From positions 186,001-250,000 of the forward strand of contig CANKZR010000002.1 of NCBI GenBank assembly GCA_947488625.1: a DNA stretch of 64,000 nucleotides, given 5' to 3'. Below are positions 35,795 through 44,547 of the stretch, in pieces. Position 1 is the first letter of the stretch. The number at the start of each line of letters is the position of its first letter. Under the pieces are notes generated by a model. It was not told the DNA's origin, searched no databases, and saw only the letters and a list, made by a program, of their open reading frames with translations. A program made the translations under genes and the position numbers. Source of the DNA: an uncultured Sphingomonadaceae bacterium. GTDB taxonomy: Bacteria; Pseudomonadota; Alphaproteobacteria; Sphingomonadales; Sphingomonadaceae.

Positions 35795-37537
35795 TCAGTC
35801 GGCCATGACCGGTGCTGCTTCCAGCCGTCCGCGAAAGCGCGGATCGTAGGCTCCAGTCCAGCCGTTGGCCGTGTTGATCGCACCCACCTGCCCGACAGAG
35901 CCGAACGGCTGCGGCCCGGTACGGACGCTGCCGTAGCCCAGCGCCAGCAGCGCATTTTCCTGTCCGGCCAGCCAGGTATCCTCTTCCACGAACAGGGTGG
36001 AGCCGAAGCCCATGACGATCGGCAGCGAGAAAGCCTCTTCCAGCGACATGCCGAAATCCACGATGCCGATAATGGAACGCGCGGTCTGCACCGGGATGAA
36101 CGGACCGCCTGCCCCGCCGATGACGAGGAAGGGTTCGCCTTCCGGCGACCACACCATGGCCGGCGACATGGAACTGCGCGGACGCTTTCCGCCCTCGACG
36201 CGGTTTGCCACGGGCACGCCGTCACGCTGCGGACTGAAGCTGAAATCGGTCAGTTCGTTGTTGAGGTAATAGCCGCCGAATTGCAGGCCGGAACCAAAGC
36301 CACCCTCCACCGTGGAGGTGTAACTGACCATCGCGCCTTCGCTATCGACGGCCACGAAATGGGTGGTGCCACGTTCGGGCGGTTCGTCCCCGTCGGCATA
36401 TGCGGCAAGGCTGCCGACGGGATCGCCAGCCTCGTATTCGCCCAGCGCTCGGTCAGGATCGATCAGCATGGAACGTGCAGCCAGATAGTCGGGTGCGATC
36501 ATCTCGCGGGCAGGGACGGAGACATAATCGCTGTCGCCGGTGTAGATTTCGCGGTCGGCATAGGCGAGAAGTTGCGACTGCGCGAACAGGTGCCAGAACT
36601 GCACCGATTGTGGCTTCATGACGGAAAGGTCGAACCGTTCCAGTTGGCCCAGGATCTGCAACAGAGCGATCCCCCCGGACGTGGGCGGACCCATCGAGCA
36701 GATGCGATACTCGCGATAGGTGCCGCACAGTGCCTCGCGTTCCTTTGCTTCGTATCCGGTGATGTCGGCAGGCTGCATCGTCGCCTCGCCCGGCGTGTTG
36801 GCAGCGACGTGCGCCGCAAGAGCCTCGGCGGCCTCCGCCCCGTACATGGCGTCCGGCCCTTCTGCGGCAAGGAGACGAAAGGTTTCTGCCAGTTCCGGGC
36901 GTGCGATCATCGTGCCGACGCTGCGCGGCTCTCCATTGCTCTGGTAGAAGGTGGCGCGCATCAGCGGGTCCTGTCCTGCGCGAGCGATGCTGCCTTCCAG
37001 CGACTGGTGCAGGCGTGGGTTCATCACGAAACCTCCTGCCAGGGCGATGGCGGGTTCGAACAGTTGCGCCCATTCAAGCTTGCCGTGCTGTGCATGCGCC
37101 CGCGCGGCCAGCGCGATATTGCCGGGAACGCCCACGCTCAGCCCTGTCAGCACAACGTCGCGATAGCCCAGCGGTTCGCCGTTTTCGCCAAGAAACCAGT
37201 CCGGCCCGGCGGCGGCCGGCGCGGTTTCGCGGCCATCGAAGGTGGTCACCGTGCCATCCGGCAGGCCGCGCACCATGAAGCCGCCGCCACCGATACCGGA
37301 GCTTTGCGGTTCCACCACTGTCAGCGCCAGCATGACCGCGATTGCCGCATCGGTGGCACTGCCGCCCCGCCGCAGCATCTCGCGTCCCGCTTCGGCAGCG
37401 CGTGGATCGGCGGCCTGCACCACGCCCGTTTCGGCAGGTGCGGGTGCGGCGGGTACAGTCTGGCAGCTGGCAAGGCAAAGCGCAGCAACGGGGGCGAGCA
37501 GGGTACGAAGGAATGTCACGGGCCGCGTGCTATTCAC
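35795..37537 (-). CDS. ggt: Gamma-glutamyltransferase, lipoprotein
   Basis: A 580-residue NTN hydrolase, exported as a lipoprotein: the signal ends LASC with the lipidated Cys at about 25. The precursor is expected to cleave itself before the catalytic Thr in ERGTTHFVAVD to give large and small subunits; SSGIGGGGFM and SSMSPAMV are family stretches. It cleaves the gamma-glutamyl bond of glutathione. The start is GTG at 37537 (GTGAATAG overlap with pyrD) or a GTG at 37519; a longer frame would overlap pyrD more. It is likely co-transcribed with pyrD. Confidence 0.9.
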   Translation of the reverse strand: MNSTRPVTFLRTLLAPVAALCLASCQTVPAAPAPAETGVVQAADPRAAEAGREMLRRGGSATDAAIAVMLALTVVEPQSSGIGGGGFMVRGLPDGTVTTFDGRETAPAAAGPDWFLGENGEPLGYRDVVLTGLSVGVPGNIALAARAHAQHGKLEWAQLFEPAIALAGGFVMNPRLHQSLEGSIARAGQDPLMRATFYQSNGEPRSVGTMIARPELAETFRLLAAEGPDAMYGAEAAEALAAHVAANTPGEATMQPADITGYEAKEREALCGTYREYRICSMGPPTSGGIALLQILGQLERFDLSVMKPQSVQFWHLFAQSQLLAYADREIYTGDSDYVSVPAREMIAPDYLAARSMLIDPDRALGEYEAGDPVGSLAAYADGDEPPERGTTHFVAVDSEGAMVSYTSTVEGGFGSGLQFGGYYLNNELTDFSFSPQRDGVPVANRVEGGKRPRSSMSPAMVWSPEGEPFLVIGGAGGPFIPVQTARSIIGIVDFGMSLEEAFSLPIVMGFGSTLFVEEDTWLAGQENALLALGYGSVRTGPQPFGSVGQVGAINTANGWTGAYDPRFRGRLEAAPVMAD

Positions 37538-38561
37538 TTCCGACGGCTTGCGCAATCGAAGCGAAGCCATCACGTTTCATCAGGTGTTCCAGGCCCCTGG
37601 TGATCTGCCTGGCGATACCGGGGCCGTGATAGGTTATGGCGCTGTACAGCTGCACGAGACTGGCACCTGCCCGAATACGCTCCCATGCGTCGGCAGCGGT
37701 GGCGATGCCGCCCACGCCGACAAGCGGGATTGCCCCGCCCGAAGCCTTGCGAAATGCGCGCAGCGTCTGCAGCGCCAGTGGTTTTAACGGCGCACCCGAA
37801 AGGCCACCGGTTTCGTGCGCTTTGTCCGAGGCGAGATCGGGCCGCGAAATGGTGGTGTTGGCAACGATCAGCGCGCCCAGTCCCTTGTCCATGGCAATGC
37901 GGGTAATCGCGTCCACGTCTGCCGGTTGCAGGTCCGGCGCGACCTTCAGGAATACCGGCGGGCCTGCATCGCCGCGCGCTTCCAGCACGCCGTCCAGCAA
38001 CTCCACCAGCGCGCTTTCATCCTGCAGGGCACGCAGGCCCGGGGTGTTGGGGCTGGAGATGTTGACGGCGAGGTATGTGGCATAAGGCGCCATGATGCGC
38101 GTCATCGCGGCGTAATCGGCAATGCGATCCGCGCTGTCCTTGTTGGCGCCGATATTGATGCCGAGGACGCCCGGCCTGTCCCCGCGCGCGGCAACGCGCC
38201 GCGCCGCCGCCTGCGCCCCGCCGTTGTTGAACCCCATGCGATTGATCACGGCGCGGTCCTTTTCCAGCCGGAACAGGCGCGGTTTGGGATTGCCGGCCTG
38301 CGCCAGCGGCGTGATCGAGCCGACCTCCACGAAGCCGAATCCCAGCCCCAGCAGGGCGTCTGCTACCTGGGCATCCTTGTCGAAGCCCGCTGCCATGCCG
38401 ACGGGGTTGGGAAAGGCGATCCCCGCAACGGTTGTCGACAGCGGCCCATCAGCTTTGACGGGCTTTCCGGCCGGAAGAGCCTTCAGCGCCGCGATGGCAA
38501 GGCCATGCGCGCGTTCTGCATCGAGAGCGAAAAGGGCAGGGCGGATCAACGAGTAAAGCAT
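37530..38561 (-). CDS. pyrD: Dihydroorotate dehydrogenase (quinone), class 2
   Basis: A 343-residue FMN enzyme oxidising dihydroorotate to orotate and passing electrons to quinone. The N-terminal membrane-binding segment MLYSLIRPALFALDAE is typical of class 2; the FMN domain has GFDKDA, NRMGFNN and the catalytic serine in NISSPNTPGLR. The ATG at 38561 follows AAGGAA; a longer frame to 38645 has no conserved residues. The end overlaps the ggt start. Confidence 0.94.
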   Translation of the reverse strand: MLYSLIRPALFALDAERAHGLAIAALKALPAGKPVKADGPLSTTVAGIAFPNPVGMAAGFDKDAQVADALLGLGFGFVEVGSITPLAQAGNPKPRLFRLEKDRAVINRMGFNNGGAQAAARRVAARGDRPGVLGINIGANKDSADRIADYAAMTRIMAPYATYLAVNISSPNTPGLRALQDESALVELLDGVLEARGDAGPPVFLKVAPDLQPADVDAITRIAMDKGLGALIVANTTISRPDLASDKAHETGGLSGAPLKPLALQTLRAFRKASGGAIPLVGVGGIATAADAWERIRAGASLVQLYSAITYHGPGIARQITRGLEHLMKRDGFASIAQAVGSE

Positions 38562-38696
38562 GGGAGGTTCCTTGGCAGCATGGCAGGCCAGGACGCAATC
38601 CCTCCTGTGCAAGTGGCACCCTGAACCAAATGTATGCCCGCGCAATATTATCGCAGGTTAAGCCGTTCAGGGCTTGAATTGACGCCTTCTTACAAT

Positions 38697-38819
38697 CGCC
38701 TTCGGCAAGAATCGGCTAGTGATTGTCTTGCGACCCGAAGGGCTCGAAGCGATATTCGCCAAGAGTTCTCTACTTGAACAGGGCGGCTTTTCCCTTGGTG
38801 GAACGGCCGCCCTTTTTTT
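38697..38819 (+). ncRNA. Candidate small RNA ending in an intrinsic terminator
   Basis: The 323-bp gap between divergent pyrD and the DUF885 gene has no ORF but holds a strong plus-strand terminator (38781-38819). No annotated plus-strand gene is upstream to need it: pyrD reads the other way. A TACAAT at 38692-38697 could be a -10 box, although no good -35 is visible. A transcript from about 38700 would be near 115 nt. It could instead be a premature terminator for the DUF885 leader. Start position and function are inferred. Confidence 0.4.
38781..38819 (+). terminator. Strong intrinsic terminator in a divergent gap
   Basis: GGGCGGC (38781-38787) pairs with GCCGCCC (38806-38812), with an inner TTCC / GGAA stem, followed by seven T. 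It is the best terminator in the window and belongs to no annotated gene on its strand. Confidence 0.88.
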
Positions 38820-38884
38820 ACGGGCTTTCGAGAGCGGCTTTCATCCTCTAGATTGGCCAGTCCATTCAAGAGGATACAATTTCT

Positions 38885-40702
38885 ATGCGCCGCAAGACCA
38901 TTCGTCCTTCACTTCGCCTCGCGCTGACCGTCTCCAGCGCGCTTGCCCTTGCCGCCTGCGCCACCACCCCCTCCGCTGGCGACAGTGCGACTCCGGCGAC
39001 GCAGGCACAGGTGCCTGCCGATATCGGCACATTCTTCGAACATTATAACGAGGCGCAGCTTGCACTCTCGCCGCAGACCAAGGCCTATCGCGGCATCCGC
39101 GACGAGGATTACGGCCAATGGAACGAGCGCAGCAAGGCGGCAGACGAAGCGCGCGATGCGCTGCGCGACCAGTGGCTGAAGCGTATGCGCAGCGGTTACG
39201 ACCTTGCCAGCCTCTCGCCCGAGGATCAGTTATCCTACCGATTGTTCGAGGCCACAGCGACACGTTCGGCATCGCTCGATCCCTTCCAGGACTACGGCTG
39301 GTTCTTCGACCAGATGAATGGCGAGCAGAGCGGGATACCCGCCTTCCTGATCAACACTCACGCAGTGCAGAATGTCGATCATGCACGCGATTACATCAGC
39401 CGGATCGAGGGGATCGAGCCGCTCCTCGATACGCTCATTGCCCGTTCTGCCGAGCGCGCGAACGACGGCGTCATGCCGCCCGACTGGGTGTACCCCTATG
39501 TCCTTTCCGACATCCGCAACATGCTCGACGCCGGGCTGGACAACGCCGTGCTGGAGGATTTCCGCAGCGAGGTGAACGAACTGGACATCTCCGAAACGGA
39601 GCGCGCCGCGCTCGTTGCCGATGCGGATGCCGCGTGGCGGACCCATGCGGCGCCCGCCTATTCGCGCCTGCTTGCCGAAATGGAACGCCAGCAGACGATG
39701 GCGCCGGACGAGGATGGCATCTGGCGCTTCGAAGATGGTGCTGCCTATTACGACGCGCTGCTGGAATATTACACCACGACGCAACTGTCCGCAGACGAGA
39801 TCCATAACATCGGCCTGCGCGAGGTGGATCGCATCCAGGGCGAAATGCGCGCAATCATGCAGCAGGTAGGCTTCGAAGGCACCTTGCAGGAGTTCTTCGA
39901 ATTTACCCGTAGCGACCCGCAATTCTATCACACCAGCCGGGAAGACTACCTGGCCGAGGTGGACGAGGTGATGAGCGCAATGGAAGCGCGCCTGCCGGAA
40001 TACTTCATCACGCTGCCGGAATACGAATTGCAGGTGAAACCGGTGGAGGCCTTCCGCGAACAGAGTGCGGGCAAGGCGTTCTACCAGTCGCCGGCGACCG
40101 ATGGTTCACGCCCAGGCACCTATTACGTCAATCTGTATGATCTGAATTCGATGAGCCGCAACGAACTGGAAGCGCTGGCCTATCACGAGGGTGTGCCCGG
40201 CCATCACCTGCAGCGCGGCATCCAGACCGGGCTTGGTGATTTGCCGCCGTTCCGCCGCTATGGTGGATTCACGGCCTATACCGAGGGCTGGGGCCTCTAT
40301 TCGGAGGAACTGGGCAAGGACATGGGCTTCTACACCGATCCCTATTCCGATTTTGGGCGACTGCAGATGGAACTGTGGCGTGCGGCGCGGCTGGTGGTGG
40401 ACACCGGCCTGCATCACAAGCGCTGGAGCCGTGAGGAGGCCATCGCCTACTTGCAGGAAAACACGCCCAATCCCGAGGGCGATATCCGCAAGGCCATCGA
40501 ACGCTACGCTGTCTATCCCGGCCAGGCGACCGCATACATGATCGGCAAGCTGAAGATCATGGAACTGCGCGAACGGGCACGCGAGGCATTCGGCGAAGAC
40601 TTCGACATTCGTCAGTTCCATGAACTGGTGCTTGCAAACGGGCCTGTTCCGTTGTCCATACTGGAAGAGCAGGTCGATAACTGGATTGCCGAGGAAAGCT
40701 GA
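38885..40702 (+). CDS. DUF885 family lipoprotein, probable metallopeptidase
   Basis: A 605-residue lipoprotein: the signal ends LAAC with Cys25. The zinc-binding motif HEGVPGHH lies near residues 435-442, in a DUF885 domain otherwise of unknown substrate. The HExxH-like HEGVPGHH points to a metallopeptidase of the M32-like type, anchored in the periplasm. A hairpin-ended transcript may be produced from its promoter region. It is followed closely by the AraC-type gene. Confidence 0.88.
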   Translation: MRRKTIRPSLRLALTVSSALALAACATTPSAGDSATPATQAQVPADIGTFFEHYNEAQLALSPQTKAYRGIRDEDYGQWNERSKAADEARDALRDQWLKRMRSGYDLASLSPEDQLSYRLFEATATRSASLDPFQDYGWFFDQMNGEQSGIPAFLINTHAVQNVDHARDYISRIEGIEPLLDTLIARSAERANDGVMPPDWVYPYVLSDIRNMLDAGLDNAVLEDFRSEVNELDISETERAALVADADAAWRTHAAPAYSRLLAEMERQQTMAPDEDGIWRFEDGAAYYDALLEYYTTTQLSADEIHNIGLREVDRIQGEMRAIMQQVGFEGTLQEFFEFTRSDPQFYHTSREDYLAEVDEVMSAMEARLPEYFITLPEYELQVKPVEAFREQSAGKAFYQSPATDGSRPGTYYVNLYDLNSMSRNELEALAYHEGVPGHHLQRGIQTGLGDLPPFRRYGGFTAYTEGWGLYSEELGKDMGFYTDPYSDFGRLQMELWRAARLVVDTGLHHKRWSREEAIAYLQENTPNPEGDIRKAIERYAVYPGQATAYMIGKLKIMELRERAREAFGEDFDIRQFHELVLANGPVPLSILEEQVDNWIAEES

Positions 40703-40725
40703 GACGTAAAAAGCAGGGGGTCGCA

Positions 40726-41613
40726 ATGAAGAAGGATGACATGCCGGGCGGGGAATTGACCCCGCCCAACCGCTTCAGGATCGATTACAGTGAACCCGAA
40801 GGCGAGATCGCGCAGTTCGTCACCGTATTCTATCATTTCAGATGTGACGATCCGCTGGTGCGCGATATCCAGCCGGCGGCCATCGGGCATCTTTCGCTGT
40901 TTCCCAGGGGGCAGGGGCGGCTGTTTCGGCCTGATGGCGGATTTGACCGCTCGCACGAGGTTAATTTGCTCACCCCGCTGGCCTGCGCCCTGCCGATCGA
41001 GGTGGACGGGCCGTTTCACGCGCTGGGTGCCGCGCTCTCTCCGTTGGGCTGGGCGGCGCTGACGGGGCTCAATGCGGCCGAGCATGCGAACAGGTTGTAC
41101 AAGGCAGCAGACTGGCTCGACCCGGAAATAGAAGAGACGGGTGCCAGGCTGTGTGCTGCCTATCGCGATGATGAGGCGGGCCTGCCCGATGCCGTGCGAG
41201 ACCTGTCAGCCTTTATCCTTTCCCATGCCAGGCTGCCGCGGCCGCGGCATCTGCAGTTGATGGCCGATGTCGGCCAATGGCTGGCAGGCAGCATGTTGCC
41301 CGATGTCGAGGATCTCTACACGGCCAGCAGTTTTTCCCGCCGCCAGACGCAGCGGTTGGTGCAGCAGTATTTCGGCGTCTCTCCCGTCACCTTGCGGCGC
41401 AAATACCGCGCGCTGCGCGCCGCCGCCGCCTTGTCCAAGCCCGAGCTCTCTTCGGAAAAGGAGGCTGAAATCTACGATGCCTTCTACGACCAGCCGCACA
41501 TGATTCACGAGATCAGCGAATTCGTGGGCCGCACGCCTGCAAGACTGTCCGATGGTGCTGCGCCCTACCTTGAAGAACTGATCGACGGTAAGAACCTGCG
41601 CGAATTGCGCTGA
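40726..41613 (+). CDS. AraC-type transcriptional regulator
   Basis: A 295-residue regulator. The N-terminal part (about 20-145) resembles a cupin-like sensor with DUF6597 features; an AraC DNA-binding domain follows (about 175-260), with LYTASSFSRRQTQRLVQQYFG as the recognition part. Targets are unknown. Its stop codon and last codons (CGC GAA TTG CGC TGA) form part of repeat copy B, so the 3' end of the gene coincides with a hairpin repeat. Confidence 0.87.
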   Translation: MKKDDMPGGELTPPNRFRIDYSEPEGEIAQFVTVFYHFRCDDPLVRDIQPAAIGHLSLFPRGQGRLFRPDGGFDRSHEVNLLTPLACALPIEVDGPFHALGAALSPLGWAALTGLNAAEHANRLYKAADWLDPEIEETGARLCAAYRDDEAGLPDAVRDLSAFILSHARLPRPRHLQLMADVGQWLAGSMLPDVEDLYTASSFSRRQTQRLVQQYFGVSPVTLRRKYRALRAAAALSKPELSSEKEAEIYDAFYDQPHMIHEISEFVGRTPARLSDGAAPYLEELIDGKNLRELR

Positions 41614-41751
41614 GGCGCATTCGCAAAACCATGAGGCAAAAACGGTCGGCCTGCCAGACCGCAAGGGCGACCGCCCGCCCGCAGCGGGCGCAGCTTGCAT
41701 GCGCGTCTAGCGAGGACGGATGCGCGGAGGCGCATTCGCAAAACAAAAACG
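41600..41751. repeat. Dispersed intergenic hairpin element, copy B (truncated, reverse)
   Basis: Related to copies A and C but shorter and in the opposite orientation. The core CGCCCGCAGCGGGCG (41676-41690) and the module CTAGCGAGGACG with stem ATGCGC-GGAG-GCGCAT (41707-41738) are shared. A 24-bp near-perfect direct repeat (23 of 24) bounds it: 41606-41629 and 41721-41744, each with GAGGCGCATTCGCAAAAC. The first lies across the AraC stop codon. Confidence 0.75.
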
Positions 41752-41810
41752 CTAACGACTCGCAACAAGCGGAAATGGGTTGATTCCGGCTATTTTACGC
41801 ATAGGTGACT

Positions 41811-41833
41811 AATCAGAACAATATGGTCCGATT
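41811..41833. promoter_or_regulatory. Palindromic operator before the rrf2 / suf operon
   Basis: A 23-bp palindrome with half-sites AATCnGAnCA and TGnTCnGATT, separated by three bases, ending five bases before the rrf2 ATG; 16 of 23 positions are symmetric. Rrf2-type regulators bind such sites as dimers, and autoregulation of suf operons is common. It probably overlaps the promoter or the leader, so binding would block transcription. Confidence 0.65.
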
Positions 41834-41838
41834 AACTT

Positions 41839-42255
41839 ATGCGCTTATCAAACCTAGCAGATTACGCCGTCGTCACGATGAGCCAGGCTGCCCGCCACTG
41901 TGGCGGTGGGCGCACGAGTGCGGCTGAACTGGCCGAGCAATCGGGCCTGCCCGTACCCACGGTGCAGAAAGTGGTGAGCAAGCTGACGGCGGCGGGCCTG
42001 CTACGCTCCACCCGAGGGGCAGGCGGCGGGCTGCAACTGGCGCGCCCGGCAGCGGCGATCAGCCTGGCCGACATCGTAGAGGCAGTGGAGGGGCCGATTG
42101 CGCTCACCTCCTGCGTCGATGGCGGGCGGCATGATTGCGCGCTGGAAGGCAATTGCGCAGTGCAGCCGCACTGGCCGATCGTGAACACAGCTTTGCGCAG
42201 CGCACTGGCGGATGTTTCGCTGGTGCAGCTGGCAAGAACGGAAGAAATGGCATGA
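41839..42255 (+). CDS. Rrf2-family regulator of the SUF operon
   Basis: A 138-residue winged-helix Fe-S sensor-type regulator. The N-terminal half is the DNA-binding domain ([20 protein letters not shown]). Three cysteines (Cys92, Cys100, Cys106) in [19 protein letters not shown] match the cluster ligands of Rrf2/IscR proteins. It leads the suf operon and overlaps sufB (ATGA), so it should report Fe-S status and repress or activate the operon. A probable operator is just upstream. Confidence 0.92.
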   Translation: MRLSNLADYAVVTMSQAARHCGGGRTSAAELAEQSGLPVPTVQKVVSKLTAAGLLRSTRGAGGGLQLARPAAAISLADIVEAVEGPIALTSCVDGGRHDCALEGNCAVQPHWPIVNTALRSALADVSLVQLARTEEMA

Positions 42256-43733
42256 ACGAACAAGTCGAAATCAAGGACCGCGAAGCGCGCGAGGCTGCCG
42301 ACAGGGCTGCGGAATACGAGCATGGCTGGTCTTCCGATATCGAAACCGAATTTGCGGAAAAGGGCCTGACCGAGGATACCGTCCGCTTCATCTCCGGCAA
42401 GAAGAACGAGCCGGAATGGATGCTGGACTGGCGCCTGAAGGCCTTCCGCCTGTGGCAGGAGATGGAAGAGCCGAACTGGGCCAAGCTCGGTTATCCGGAA
42501 ATCGACTACCAGGATGCCTATTACTACGCCGCGCCGAAGAAGAAGGTCGAGCTGGAATCGCTCGACGAGCTCGATCCCGAGATCAAGTCCGTCTACGACA
42601 AGCTGGGCATTCCCGTGGCGGAGCAGGAAGTGCTCGCCGGGGTAAAGGGCGCGCGCAAGGTGGCCGTGGATGCGGTGTTCGATAGCGTTTCCGTCGCCAC
42701 CACGTTCCGCGAGGAATTGAAGAAGGCGGGCGTCATCTTCCTCTCCATCAGCGAAGCTTTGCAACAGCATCCCGACCTGGTGAAGAAGTGGCTGGGCAAG
42801 ATCGTGCCGCAGCGCGACAACTACTTTGCCTGCCTCAACGCCGCAGTCTTTTCCGACGGCACCTTCGTCTACGTGCCAGAGGGCGTTCGCTGCCCGATGG
42901 AGCTCAGCACCTATTTCCGCATCAATGCGGAAAACACCGGCCAGTTCGAACGCACGCTGATCATCGCTGAGAAGGGCAGCTACGTCAGCTACCTGGAAGG
43001 CTGCACCGCGCCCATGCGTGACGAGAACCAGCTGCACGCCGCCGTGGTGGAACTGATCGCGATGGAAGATGCCGAGATCAAGTATTCCACCGTGCAGAAC
43101 TGGTATCCCGGCAATTCCGAAGGTGTTGGCGGGATCTACAACTTCGTCACCAAGCGGGGCCTCTGCCAGGGTGACCGATCCAAGATCTCGTGGACGCAGG
43201 TGGAAACCGGCTCTGCGGTGACATGGAAATACCCCTCCTGCGTGCTGAACGGCGAGAACAGTGTGGGCGAATTCTACTCGGTCGCGGTTACGAATAACCA
43301 CCAGCAGGCCGATACGGGAACCAAGATGGTTCATAACGGCAAGGGCTCGCGCTCCACGATCATTTCCAAGGGCATCAGCGCGGGCAAGTCGAACAACACC
43401 TATCGCGGCCTCGTCCGCGTGGCGGCCAATGCCGACAATGTGCGCAACCGTACAGAGTGCGACAGCCTGCTGCTGGGCGACCAGTGCGGCGCGCACACCG
43501 TGCCCTATATCGAGGTGAAGAACCCCACCGCCCAGATCGAACACGAAGCCACCACCAGCAAGATTTCCGATGACCAACTGTTCTACGCCATGCAACGCGG
43601 CCTTGACGAGGAAGAGGCCGTGGCCCTGATCGTCAACGGCTTCGCGAAAGAGGTGCTGAAAGAACTGCCGATGGAATTTGCCGTGGAGGCGCAGAAGCTG
43701 CTCGCGATCTCGCTTGAGGGGAGTGTGGGGTGA
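42252..43733 (+). CDS. sufB: Fe-S cluster assembly protein SufB
   Basis: A 493-residue scaffold subunit of the SufBC2D complex. Family stretches include [23 protein letters not shown] and [14 protein letters not shown] with the conserved cysteines. The ATG at 42252 overlaps the rrf2 stop. It is followed by two non-canonical genes before sufC, each overlapped or nearly so. SufB receives sulfur from SufS and builds the cluster with SufC ATP hydrolysis. Confidence 0.96.
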   Translation: MNEQVEIKDREAREAADRAAEYEHGWSSDIETEFAEKGLTEDTVRFISGKKNEPEWMLDWRLKAFRLWQEMEEPNWAKLGYPEIDYQDAYYYAAPKKKVELESLDELDPEIKSVYDKLGIPVAEQEVLAGVKGARKVAVDAVFDSVSVATTFREELKKAGVIFLSISEALQQHPDLVKKWLGKIVPQRDNYFACLNAAVFSDGTFVYVPEGVRCPMELSTYFRINAENTGQFERTLIIAEKGSYVSYLEGCTAPMRDENQLHAAVVELIAMEDAEIKYSTVQNWYPGNSEGVGGIYNFVTKRGLCQGDRSKISWTQVETGSAVTWKYPSCVLNGENSVGEFYSVAVTNNHQQADTGTKMVHNGKGSRSTIISKGISAGKSNNTYRGLVRVAANADNVRNRTECDSLLLGDQCGAHTVPYIEVKNPTAQIEHEATTSKISDDQLFYAMQRGLDEEEAVALIVNGFAKEVLKELPMEFAVEAQKLLAISLEGSVG

Positions 43734-44002
43734 TGCTCGAGCCACTGATCTTTTTTTTGGCGTTTGCGGGTTTGATGGCTTGGTTGCTGAAGAGAAGACT
43801 CGCGAGCCGAAATATCGCTTTCGAGCCAGCTGATCCTCGCCACAATGATCGCGACTGGAATCCAGTGGCGTTCTGGAGCCTGAATTTGCCAATCATTGGC
43901 GCGATGCTTCTCGGGATCGGTGGAGCCCTGCTCTGCTTGACGGACATGACTGGTGTGACCTCATTCTTCGCCGGTATTGAAGCGGAAGGTGTGCCGCAAT
44001 GA
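43733..44002 (+). CDS. Small membrane protein in the SUF operon
   Basis: An 89-residue protein with two transmembrane segments (about 4-20 and 46-66), a short Arg-rich loop and a small C-terminal tail. I do not recognise a family. It starts in a TGATG overlap with sufB and its stop overlaps the next gene (ATGA), so it is part of the operon. The base composition (several T-rich codons) is lower in GC than that of sufB. A role in Fe-S assembly is only suggested by position. Confidence 0.8.
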   Translation: MLEPLIFFLAFAGLMAWLLKRRLASRNIAFEPADPRHNDRDWNPVAFWSLNLPIIGAMLLGIGGALLCLTDMTGVTSFFAGIEAEGVPQ

Positions 44003-44547
44003 CCGAACGCAAGACACTCAACCTCCGCGACACGTCGGACGCCGAAGCCCCTGCAATCAAGAAGAAGGGTCGAGGCTGGGAAATTTCCGAGAAGCGGCTC
44101 GACAACCTGCACGATCAGGCGCGCAAGATGCGGCGCGAAGCCTCCGATGCGCACAAGGCGCTGGCCGAGCGGTTCTCGAAAGCCGATCTGGGGCGCTATA
44201 CCTTCAAGCGGTTCGCCGTGGTGGGCAGCGCGATTGTCGACTTCAATTGCCACAACCTCGGCATGGCCATCGTGATCGACGAGGAAGACGACGACCCGGC
44301 ATTGAACCGTCGCCGAGACAAGTCGCTGGATGCTGTTGGCGTAAAGGTAATGCACCTTAACGCCGCCGACATTCTGGAAAACATGGACGAGGTGCTGAAG
44401 CGCATCACCGCCGGAATGCGCCAGCGCATCGCCGACAAGGGCGAAGCGCGCCGCCGTCACGAAACCGAAAACCCCCGGCAGACCCGCCCCCGCTACGACC
44501 GCGACGGCAACGGGCCTCCCCGCAGAACGAACACACGGAACGACTGA
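43999..44547 (+). CDS. DUF559-like protein in the SUF operon, probably non-catalytic
   Basis: A 182-residue protein. Residues about 66-140 follow the DUF559/Vsr-like endonuclease pattern: a FKRFAVVGSAIVDFNCH stretch, then IDEE, then RDKSLDAVGVKVMHLNAADIL. The conserved catalytic Glu before DG is replaced by Val, and the Gly by Glu, so nuclease activity is doubtful. The C-terminus is a basic disordered tail. The start overlaps the preceding stop (ATGA) and its stop overlaps sufC (TGATG). Confidence 0.78.
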   Translation: MTERKTLNLRDTSDAEAPAIKKKGRGWEISEKRLDNLHDQARKMRREASDAHKALAERFSKADLGRYTFKRFAVVGSAIVDFNCHNLGMAIVIDEEDDDPALNRRRDKSLDAVGVKVMHLNAADILENMDEVLKRITAGMRQRIADKGEARRRHETENPRQTRPRYDRDGNGPPRRTNTRND

